A stretch of DNA of 11,943 nt from Anaerolineaceae bacterium. Its GTDB lineage: Bacteria; Chloroflexota; Anaerolineae; Anaerolineales; Anaerolineaceae. Numbering within the stretch: the first letter of the stretch is position 1; every line of letters starts with the position of its first letter. A model generated the notes under the pieces. It saw only the letters and a list, made by a program, of their open reading frames with translations, made no database searches and was not told the DNA's origin. The position numbers were made by a program, and so were the translations under genes. Shown here piece after piece: positions 1 to 5,644 of this stretch. Where the stretch lies: the NCBI GenBank assembly GCA_003446605.1, contig DMDF01000169.1, positions 1 to 11,943 on the forward strand. The letters are read 5' to 3'.

Positions 1-68
1 GTTGGAGATCCTGACCGATGATGTGCGCTGCTCACATGCTGTGACCATCATCGGTCAGGATCTCCAAC
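1..68. repeat. Perfect 23-bp inverted repeat (fold-back) at the left edge
   Basis: Bases 1-23 and 46-68 are exact reverse complements separated by a 22-base loop (24-45). The arms may extend further left than the window shows. The loop and left arm are not random: read rightward from base 2 they encode LEILTDDVRCSHAVT, the expected continuation of SufD, while the sufD gene on the other strand reads GLEILTDD and then runs into GHSM and a stop. The structure is therefore sufD folded back on itself. A self-primed snap-back product or a contig-end misassembly explains this best. A real inversion in the genome is possible but less likely. Confidence 0.9.
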
Positions 69-1072
69 CCTGGAATGGAATCGATCTTTGCCCGTTCGCT
101 GAGGATAATATTACGATTGGCTTGATAGCCGTTGGAACGAGCCGCCTGTTCGGCGATAGAGACCATACCTTGCCAGATGCTTCTGCTGTCTCCATCGATC
201 ACCCCATGGTATAGTAGGTCGCTGACGGTATCCGTCGCCATGTGATTTTGAGCGGTGTCAAAATAAAAACGCTGATCCCCTCTGGGCAGGAACAGCCCAG
301 CAATGTGCGCTTCACTGCCTTTCCCAGTCAGATCCACCACCAGTTGCGATCTTGAAAAGGAGCTTCCTTGCGTGAGAGTGAACCAGTTCAGGTTGGCGGA
401 TTGTTCCAGATTGGCTCTTTCTGACTGGATATCCCAGGTTTTCTGGTTTACATCCTGAATTTCTATGAAATTGAGGTGCGCATTTTCTTCCAGGTAGATT
501 TCGGTGGCGCCGCCCATAAACAGTATGCTGCTCTTCTGGCTTTCTCGTTTCCGCACTATGGAAGCCGAGGCATTGCGCGCTAAGTAAACCAGCGTATTTT
601 CTGGAACTGCTTGATTTTCACCACAATAATTCTGTTGGAAGATAATCGGCTGGGTTACCTGCACACCTTCGGGAATATAAATAACCGCTGTTCCCCGGCT
701 AAAGGCGTGCGCAAATGCTGCAAACTTACCACTCTGCGGAGAAACGATAGTACCAATTTTTTGCAGAACATGTTTTGGGATCAGCCGGGCGTGTTCTGTC
801 ACGATCTCAGACATCACCCTCTCATCATCGCTTATTAAGTTGGATGAGACACAAGTTTTTTCCGATAGATTGAATTGTTGTGGATCAAGTCCTTCCAACG
901 ACACCTTGCGCCATCCGCGTGTTTTATCATGTGGAAAAGATAACCTGACATAATCCTGCAATGCCTTTTCACGAAGGATAGACAATACTCCACCAGCAGA
1001 TGTTTTTGATGAAAAGCCTTCAATAAAATTAAATTCAGCCATTTCAACCGCTTTCATTTCGCTCGTGTTCAT
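32..1072 (-). CDS. sufD: Fe-S cluster assembly scaffold protein SufD, C-terminus lost at fold-back
   Basis: SufD pairs with SufB and, with the SufC ATPase, forms the cytoplasmic SufBC2D scaffold on which Fe-S clusters are built. The 346-residue frame has the typical SufD beta-helix core: VIYIPEGVQV early, then LSERAKIDSIPGLEI near the end. Only about 342 residues are authentic. The tail after LTDD (GHSM, stop) comes from the fold-back at 1-68. E. coli SufD has 423 residues, and its key Cys-x-His segment (His360, in DDVKCSH) is missing here but appears as DDVRCSH on the opposite strand. The ATG at 1072 lies 1 base after the sufB stop, which suggests coupled translation; a TTG at 1081 would overlap sufB. 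It is the third gene of the leftward sufCBD unit. Family assignment is secure; the 3' end should not be trusted. Confidence 0.9.
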   Translation of the reverse strand: MNTSEMKAVEMAEFNFIEGFSSKTSAGGVLSILREKALQDYVRLSFPHDKTRGWRKVSLEGLDPQQFNLSEKTCVSSNLISDDERVMSEIVTEHARLIPKHVLQKIGTIVSPQSGKFAAFAHAFSRGTAVIYIPEGVQVTQPIIFQQNYCGENQAVPENTLVYLARNASASIVRKRESQKSSILFMGGATEIYLEENAHLNFIEIQDVNQKTWDIQSERANLEQSANLNWFTLTQGSSFSRSQLVVDLTGKGSEAHIAGLFLPRGDQRFYFDTAQNHMATDTVSDLLYHGVIDGDSRSIWQGMVSIAEQAARSNGYQANRNIILSERAKIDSIPGLEILTDDGHSM

Positions 1073-1073
1073 A

Positions 1074-2480
1074 TCAACCAACCGATCCTTCCATCTGCAG
1101 TTGGATGAGCCTGTTCATTTCCACAGCATATTCCATGGGCAATTCTTTAACCAACGGTTCAATAAAACCGGAAACGATCATGGTGGTCGCCTGTTCTTCA
1201 CTCAGCCCACGGCTGGTGAGGTAGAAAAGCTGTTCCTCCCCCACCTTCGAAACTGAGGCTTCATGCCCGATGGAAACATTTTCCGCACGATTTTCGATAC
1301 GGGGGTATGTATCGGATCGCGAATGTTCATCCAGGATCAACGCATCGCATACCACGTTTGCTTTGGCATGTTCAGCATTCTTATCTACATACAGCAACCC
1401 ACGAAAGGAAGATCGCCCACCATCTTTGCTGATCGATTTCGAGGTAATCTTGCTGGTCGTATTGGGAGCCAAGTGTAGCATCTTCCCTCCCGCATCCTGG
1501 TTCTGGTTCTTTCCAGCAAACGCCATGGAAAGGATCTCGCCATGCGCGCCCGCTCCCACCAGATAGCAGGAAGGATATTTCATGGTCGCCTTCGAACCCA
1601 GGTTGCTGTCAACCCATTCCATAGTACCGTTTTCATGCACCATTGCCCGTTGTGTGACCAGGTTATACACATTGGTGGACCAATTCTGGATGGTGGTATA
1701 GCGCACTCGTGCGCCTTTCTTCACCACGATCTCGATCACGCCGCTGTGAAAAGAATTCTTGGAATATTGGGGGGCTGTGCAGCCTTCCACATAATGCACC
1801 TGCGCACCTTCATCGGCAATGATGATGCTGCGTTCAAACTGTCCGATGCTGGCGGTGTTCAAACGGAAATAAGCTTGCAGTGGCAGCTCCACTTTAACAC
1901 CTGGGGGAACATACACGAATGATCCACCTGACCAAACCGCAGTGTTCAGAGCTGCGAATTTGTTATCAGTATATGGAATTACTGTACCAAAGTGTTCTCG
2001 AAAAATATCAGGGTATTGGCGCAGCCCTTCCTCAATGCTGAGAAAGATAACGCCCTGTTTTGACAGTTGTTCCTGGATATTGTGATAGACCATCTCCGAT
2101 TCATATTGAGCGCCCACACCCGCCAGAAATTTCTGTTCCGCCTCGGGGATACCCAACCGGTCAAAGGTATTCTTGATGGTATCCGGGATCTCATCCCAAT
2201 CGTTGCGGATTTCATCAGTCGGTTTTACGTAGTAGTAAAGGTCATTTAGATCCAAATCGCTGAGGTCCACTCCCCAATCCGGCATTGGTTTGGTTTGATA
2301 GTATGCCAGAGCTTCCAGACGTTTTTGGAGCATCCAAGCTGGTTCGCTTTTATATGCTGAAATCTGTTCTACGATCTCCCGATCCAATCCTTTGCGCGAT
2401 TTAAAAACGTACCGCTCAGGATCTATGAAATCATATCGCTCTGAATCAATACCCCTTAATAAATCATTTTGATCTGGCAT
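1074..2480 (-). CDS. sufB: Fe-S cluster assembly scaffold protein SufB
   Basis: SufB is the core scaffold subunit of SufBC2D. It receives sulfur and iron and assembles a cluster that is passed to carrier proteins. The 468-residue product (495 in E. coli) is full length, with an N-terminal helical segment followed by the beta-helix core. Family blocks include FVYVPPGVKVELPLQAYFR, RYTTIQNWSTNVYNLV and the C-terminal ELPMEYAVEMNRLIQLQMEGSVG-type ending. Cys378, in VVCDALI, aligns with E. coli Cys405, the residue known to be needed for cluster formation at the SufB-SufD interface. His406, in GHEASVSK, aligns with E. coli His433. The start is an ATG 33 bp after the sufC stop with only a weak purine-rich site (GAAAGATTAG) upstream. 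The order sufC-sufB-sufD is the usual one. Confidence 0.96.
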   Translation of the reverse strand: MPDQNDLLRGIDSERYDFIDPERYVFKSRKGLDREIVEQISAYKSEPAWMLQKRLEALAYYQTKPMPDWGVDLSDLDLNDLYYYVKPTDEIRNDWDEIPDTIKNTFDRLGIPEAEQKFLAGVGAQYESEMVYHNIQEQLSKQGVIFLSIEEGLRQYPDIFREHFGTVIPYTDNKFAALNTAVWSGGSFVYVPPGVKVELPLQAYFRLNTASIGQFERSIIIADEGAQVHYVEGCTAPQYSKNSFHSGVIEIVVKKGARVRYTTIQNWSTNVYNLVTQRAMVHENGTMEWVDSNLGSKATMKYPSCYLVGAGAHGEILSMAFAGKNQNQDAGGKMLHLAPNTTSKITSKSISKDGGRSSFRGLLYVDKNAEHAKANVVCDALILDEHSRSDTYPRIENRAENVSIGHEASVSKVGEEQLFYLTSRGLSEEQATTMIVSGFIEPLVKELPMEYAVEMNRLIQLQMEGSVG

Positions 2481-2513
2481 GTTCTAATCTTTCTACCACT
2501 GTACTATGACCAA

Positions 2514-3266
2514 TTATGCTTTTATCCAACCGTAACCTTGTTCTTCCAATTGCAGAGCCAGATCAGGACCACCACTCTGCACAATCTGCCCATCCACCAT
2601 CACATGCACCACATCCGGTTTTAGATAATTCAGGACGCGCTGGTAATGGGTAATGACGAGGATACCAAGGTTTTCGTTTTTCAGTGTATTAATCCCCTCA
2701 GATACGATGCGTAAAGCATCAATATCCAAACCCGAATCTGTTTCATCCAGAACAGCCATCTTAGGTTTCAACATCGCCATCTGCAAAATTTCCACACGTT
2801 TCTTTTCTCCGCCCGAAAAACCATCATTCAGATAGCGCCCGCCCATTTTGGGATCCATCTTCAGAAGTTGCATTTTCTCCAGCATTATTTTTCGAAACTC
2901 AGGAATGGAGATACCATGATAATCAGCATCATCCGCTTTTCGATGGGCGTTGATCGCTGTTCGTAGGAAATTCGCTACCGTTACACCTGGAATCGCTACC
3001 GGATATTGAAAAGCCAAAAAAAGACCCGCATGGGAGCGTTCTTGCGCAGAAAGGTTCAAGATACTCTTTCCATCCAGCAACACATCACCACTGGTTACAG
3101 TATATTTAGGATGCCCCATTAAGGTATATGCCAACGTAGATTTTCCCGTTCCATTGGGTCCCATAATGGCATGCACTTCCCCGGCTGGAACCGTAAGATT
3201 GATGCTGTGCAAAATCTCTATGTCTTCAACTTGAACATGCAGGTCAATAATTTCCAAACCATTCAT
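2514..3266 (-). CDS. sufC: Fe-S cluster assembly ATPase SufC
   Basis: SufC is the ABC-type ATPase that drives conformational change in the SufB-SufD scaffold; it is soluble and not a transporter. The 250-residue product has every expected motif: Walker A GPNGTGKST (36-44), Q-loop FQYP (87-90), ABC signature SGGEKKR (151-157), Walker B with the SufC-type ending VLDETDSGLD (172-181) and the H-loop His207. I chose the ATG at 3266 rather than upstream starts. It has an AAAGGA-type ribosome site about 9 bases away, matches the normal SufC N-terminus, and lies just downstream of a strong promoter whose -10 box (3298-3303) would otherwise fall inside the coding region. It is the first gene of the leftward sufCBD operon. 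Confidence 0.96.
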   Translation of the reverse strand: MNGLEIIDLHVQVEDIEILHSINLTVPAGEVHAIMGPNGTGKSTLAYTLMGHPKYTVTSGDVLLDGKSILNLSAQERSHAGLFLAFQYPVAIPGVTVANFLRTAINAHRKADDADYHGISIPEFRKIMLEKMQLLKMDPKMGGRYLNDGFSGGEKKRVEILQMAMLKPKMAVLDETDSGLDIDALRIVSEGINTLKNENLGILVITHYQRVLNYLKPDVVHVMVDGQIVQSGGPDLALQLEEQGYGWIKA

Positions 3267-3297
3267 TGTTTCTATTTCCTTTCCAGTAGCAGCGGAG

Positions 3298-3326
3298 AGT
3301 ATACCACGCAGCATCCATTTGGTCAA
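3298..3326 (-). promoter_or_regulatory. Promoter of the sufCBD operon
   Basis: On the minus strand, TTGACC (3326-3321) and TATACT (3303-3298) are separated by exactly 17 bp, a near-consensus housekeeping sigma promoter. It predicts a transcript start near 3291 and a leader of roughly 25 bases before the sufC ATG at 3266. The -35 box is the left arm of the inverted repeat at 3322-3355. Confidence 0.75.
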
Positions 3327-3355
3327 TATTTATTATAAATATCACTAATATTGAC
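3322..3355. promoter_or_regulatory. Candidate operator: inverted repeat shared by both suf promoters
   Basis: GTCAATATT (3322-3330) and AATATTGAC (3347-3355) are a perfect 9-bp inverted repeat around a 16-bp AT-rich spacer. Nested inside is a second dyad, ATATTTA (3326-3332) and TAAATAT (3336-3342). The outer arms overlap the -35 boxes of two divergent promoters. A dimeric repressor bound here would block both. The adjacent SufR-like protein is the obvious candidate, although the sequence does not match the CAAC-N6-GTTG site known for cyanobacterial SufR. The binding role is inference. Confidence 0.6.
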
Positions 3356-3379
3356 TTTTCCTGACTGCCATGATATAGT
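3351..3379 (+). promoter_or_regulatory. Promoter of the SufR-like regulator operon
   Basis: TTGACT (3351-3356) and TATAGT (3374-3379) are separated by exactly 17 bp. TGA directly precedes the -10 box, giving an extended -10 form. The predicted transcript start is near 3386, about 22 bases before the ATG at 3408. The -35 box is the right arm of the inverted repeat at 3322-3355. Confidence 0.75.
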
Positions 3380-3407
3380 TACCCGAAAGAATTGATTAAG
3401 AAAACCT

Positions 3408-4022
3408 ATGAAAACCACACGTGAAAAAGTACTGACCACTATTAAAGTACATCCTAAATCAACCATCGTGGAGATCGCTGATCAGGTTGGAATCAATGCC
3501 ATTTCCGTTCGCCACCATCTCACCGCCCTGCAAGCGGAGGGATTGATCAACGCTGAAGAAGAACGGCATGGTGTGGGACGCCCGCGGCTGGTCTATTCCC
3601 TATCCGAAAAGGGTATGGAAGTTTTTCCTTCACGATATTACCGGTTGGTCAATTCCCTGATGGATCAGATCAAAGAATCGTTGCCCGCCCAAAACGTCAA
3701 TTCCATTTTCAGCAGCATGGCAGAAAAATTAACATCCGATTATGAGCCTATGCTTGAGAATATGGAGCTTGAACAGCGCCTTGAAATGCTCAGAACCATC
3801 CTGGCGAATGAAGGATTTGAAGTGGAATGGGAAAAAGAGGGCGATCAGTACAGTATTAAGGAAATTTCCTGCCCCTATTCCCGCATTGGGGAACATCATC
3901 CTGAAGTATGTTTATTCGATAAATCTATTATCTCTAATGTGCTTGATATCCCTTTGCAAAAGATTTCCTACCATAAAAGAGACGAAAACCTGTGCACCTA
4001 TACCTTCACAGCGGCGAAATAG
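3408..4022 (+). CDS. sufR: SufR-like Fe-S-sensing transcriptional repressor
   Basis: The 204-residue protein has an N-terminal winged helix-turn-helix of the DeoR/ArsR type (about residues 5-65; IVEIADQVGINAISVRHHL is the recognition region and GVGRPRLVYSLSEKG the wing). A C-terminal region carries three cysteines: Cys155 (EISCPY), Cys168 (PEVCLF) and Cys196 (NLCTYTF), next to His163-His164. This matches SufR, in which C-terminal cysteines hold an Fe-S cluster and the cluster-loaded form represses the suf operon in cyanobacteria and mycobacteria. Its position, divergent from sufCBD across a shared operator, supports autoregulation and suf control. The ribosome site is weak (AAGAAAACCT), which may keep its level low. 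Another MarR/ArsR-like regulator of Fe-S genes is the main alternative. Confidence 0.85.
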   Translation: MKTTREKVLTTIKVHPKSTIVEIADQVGINAISVRHHLTALQAEGLINAEEERHGVGRPRLVYSLSEKGMEVFPSRYYRLVNSLMDQIKESLPAQNVNSIFSSMAEKLTSDYEPMLENMELEQRLEMLRTILANEGFEVEWEKEGDQYSIKEISCPYSRIGEHHPEVCLFDKSIISNVLDIPLQKISYHKRDENLCTYTFTAAK

Positions 4023-4025
4023 ATC

Positions 4026-4367
4026 ATGACAGAACCCACTTATGAATTGAAATGGAAAGCCCATGTTTCCCATCCCGAGATCGCGCAAAAGTTAAAAGAA
4101 GCTTTTCGGCAGGTGAAAGATCCCGAAATCGGCAGTGATATCATCCAGTTAGGATTGGTGCGCGATGTGGAGATCTCGGAAACGGAAGCGATCGTCACCA
4201 TGATCCTGACCACCCCTTACTGCCCCTATGGTCCGGCTATGCTGGAATCAGCCCGTCGCATAGCAGAACGGGAGATCGGTAAAAAAGCGACCGTCATTTA
4301 CGGCAGTGATGTTTGGGATCAATCCATGATGGAAGATCCTTCTGCTTTCAATTGGGGTTTATTCTAG
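4026..4367 (+). CDS. DUF59/MIP18-family Fe-S assembly protein (SufT-like)
   Basis: The 113-residue protein is a single DUF59 (MIP18/PaaD/SufT) domain. Family marks visible are DPEIGSDIIQLGLV (32-45) with the conserved Asp-Pro-Glu, and TTPYCPYGPAM (62-72) with the conserved Cys66. Members of this family help mature Fe-S proteins and are often encoded in suf clusters. The ATG lies 3 bases after the stop of the SufR-like gene, so the two are cotranscribed; no clear separate ribosome site is seen, suggesting coupled translation. The C-terminus ends in FNWGLF, and the last part of the gene is duplicated in decayed form at 5031-5085. The exact role (carrier, cysteine reactivity or targeting factor) cannot be read from the sequence. 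Confidence 0.88.
   Translation: MTEPTYELKWKAHVSHPEIAQKLKEAFRQVKDPEIGSDIIQLGLVRDVEISETEAIVTMILTTPYCPYGPAMLESARRIAEREIGKKATVIYGSDVWDQSMMEDPSAFNWGLF
4318..4335 (+). repeat. Direct repeat, copy 1 (inside DUF59 gene 3' end)
   Basis: ATCAATCCATGATGGAAG occurs here and again, identically and in the same orientation, at 5038-5055. Weaker similarity continues on both sides of the core. This copy is in frame within the DUF59 gene and encodes part of DQSMMED. Confidence 0.9.
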
Positions 4368-4630
4368 CTATATTCCATATTCATTGATCATAATATATAG
4401 AATATATCTTCCAATAGTCGTGGGATAAACAATATCCCCAAGTTTACCCATTCACAACAATAAAAACACATCCCCCCTATTCTGAACAAAATATGATGGG
4501 TATTCTGTTTCAAAGTTTATAAGTTCTTTCAATATAGAGATATGATCCTACCTGTTATTCTTTTTCAGCAACCACTTCAGGGAATAAAACGTATAGAATA
4601 TTAATGGAATATTTATATAGGAGAAATGAA

Positions 4631-4852
4631 ATGGAAGAACAAAAAGATTTCCAAAAAGACGAATGTTGTAAACAAAAGAGAACTTATCCTCAAAACACCT
4701 TAGGGACAATCTATGGTTTGGGTTTTATCGGCGCCTGTGTCTATTTCATTGGAACTGCTGCTACATTTTGGTTGGGTGTGCTGGGTTTCCTTAAAGCTCT
4801 GGTATGGCCTGCATTCCTTGTGTATGCAGCTTTGAAATACTTTGGGATGTAA
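4631..4852 (+). CDS. Small predicted membrane protein, function unknown
   Basis: The 73-residue product has a charged, cysteine-containing N-terminus (MEEQKDFQKDECCKQKR) followed by two hydrophobic stretches, about residues 24-52 (TIYGLGFIGACVYFIGTAATFW onward) and 54-70 (ALVWPAFLVYAALKYF). It is likely a small inner-membrane protein. It resembles short uncharacterised bacterial proteins with a YGLGFIGA...WPAFLVY pattern; I know no function for them. I chose the ATG at 4631 over the one at 4604 because AGGAG (4619-4623) is 7 bases upstream of it. The gene stands alone in an AT-rich region, between the two copies of a direct repeat, and no convincing promoter was found. A good ribosome site and the conserved-looking core make it a real gene. 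Confidence 0.75.
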   Translation: MEEQKDFQKDECCKQKRTYPQNTLGTIYGLGFIGACVYFIGTAATFWLGVLGFLKALVWPAFLVYAALKYFGM

Positions 4853-5005
4853 TATACGATCAATCATCAAAAAAGCCTAGCGTTAAAAAACACTACCAAA
4901 ATAATCCATCAAATGACTGGATTACATTATATACAGGATTGGTGCTGGGCTTTCTTCTTTCTCTCAATCCAGAATCTTCAAATTAAAAGAGGCATGGAAA
5001 TATTC

Positions 5006-5037
5006 AACAAACGGTATCTTTCTGCATAACGTTTGTT
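5006..5037. repeat. Perfect 8-bp inverted repeat with 16-bp spacer
   Basis: AACAAACG (5006-5013) and CGTTTGTT (5030-5037) are exact reverse complements. The right arm overlaps the start of the duplicated DUF59 tail. No run of T follows on either strand, so it is a poor intrinsic terminator for the methyltransferase gene ending at 5082. It may be a protein-binding or recombination site, or chance. Confidence 0.5.
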
Positions 5038-5085
5038 ATCAATCCATGATGGAAGTCCCTTTGCTATAATTGGGTTTTGTTTTAA
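5031..5085 (+). pseudogene. Decayed second copy of the DUF59 gene 3' end
   Basis: This stretch aligns with 4311-4367, the end of the DUF59 gene. The first 25 bases match except at two positions, then come small indels, and the stretch ends TGG-GTT-TTG-TTT-TAA against TGG-GGT-TTA-TTC-TAG in the intact gene. Allowing for the indels it reads QSMMEVP then WVLF and stop, against QSMMEDP then WGLF and stop. Conserved ending and stop position indicate a coding remnant, not chance. Weaker similarity may continue upstream to about 5004. It has no open frame of its own and overlaps the last codon of the opposite-strand methyltransferase gene. Confidence 0.75.
5038..5055 (+). repeat. Direct repeat, copy 2
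   Basis: Identical 18-bp match to 4318-4335 in the same orientation, 720 bp away. The two copies bracket the small membrane protein gene. It forms the best-conserved part of the gene relic at 5031-5085. Confidence 0.9.
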
Positions 5086-5639
5086 TCTTTCTGAAAACAC
5101 AGGCGAATACTTGCACCCTCTTCTTTCGTTTCCAGAGTTTGAAATCCTTGACTACAAACCATATTCTCTATTTCCGGAATCCGAAAGAAATGGCTGTGCA
5201 TACCTAATAAATTTTCCATCAAAGCGATGAGCTTAACCGTCCATTTCCGAATGTTGGGCTCAAAGATATACAGAATTCCTCCCTTTTTCATCACTCTGGC
5301 AACATCCTGAATAACATGTTCACGCTGCTGGAAGTGGTGATAGGCATCTGCGATCAAAACCCCGCTAATGGCATCCTTACAGAATGGGAGCGCCATACCA
5401 TCTGCAACAATTGGGAGCAGTGTTTCCATTTCTTTGGCTTGCCGCAGCATCGGAAATGAAAGGTCTGCAATAATAACCTTGCGCTGTAACGTATGCAGCG
5501 CTTGAGCCATGCGTCCCGTTCCTCCACCGATATCCAGGATCACGCCTTCATCTGCAAAACCACCCTGCTGGCAGAGTTCGCCAAGAGCAGGGTGGAATAT
5601 TCGATCGTAAATCGGGGCAACCAGATCAAAAAAATTCAT
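5082..5639 (-). CDS. Class I SAM-dependent methyltransferase (UbiE/Methyltransf_11 type)
   Basis: The 185-residue protein has the class I Rossmann methyltransferase pattern: motif I LDIGGGTGR (35-43) for S-adenosylmethionine binding, an acidic end of strand 2 at Asp59 (IIADLS), ADGMALPF (79-86) and the post-motif KKGGILYIFEP (118-128). The N-terminus FFDLVAPIYDRIF is typical of UbiE/MenG-like small-molecule or lipid methyltransferases. At 185 residues it is somewhat short but has no obvious break. Its ATG lies 5 bp after the stop of the oxoamine synthase gene, so the two are probably cotranscribed. The substrate cannot be told from sequence; a lipid or quinone-like substrate is a guess from the neighbour and family. 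Confidence 0.85.
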   Translation of the reverse strand: MNFFDLVAPIYDRIFHPALGELCQQGGFADEGVILDIGGGTGRMAQALHTLQRKVIIADLSFPMLRQAKEMETLLPIVADGMALPFCKDAISGVLIADAYHHFQQREHVIQDVARVMKKGGILYIFEPNIRKWTVKLIALMENLLGMHSHFFRIPEIENMVCSQGFQTLETKEEGASIRLCFQKD

Positions 5640-5644
5640 GGGAA

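Noticed and set aside
2..214. Rightward open frame beginning with SufD-like residues
   Set aside because: Only its first 15 or so residues resemble SufD; the rest is antisense of sufD. It is a product of the fold-back, not a gene.
3267..3326. Upstream extension of sufC (20 extra residues)
   Set aside because: It would cover the -10 box of the sufC promoter, lacks a good ribosome site and does not match the usual SufC N-terminus.
4369..4406. AT-rich dyad TATATTC / GAATATA after the DUF59 gene as a terminator
   Set aside because: The stem is weak and AT-only apart from one pair, the loop is long and no clear T-run follows.
4804..4986. 60-residue frame overlapping the small membrane protein
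   Set aside because: No ribosome site and no recognisable sequence; it overlaps a better gene in another frame.
4368..5081. Insertion sequence or mobile element between the direct repeats
   Set aside because: No transposase, recombinase or terminal inverted repeats are present; the repeat is explained at least as well by decay of a duplicated gene.
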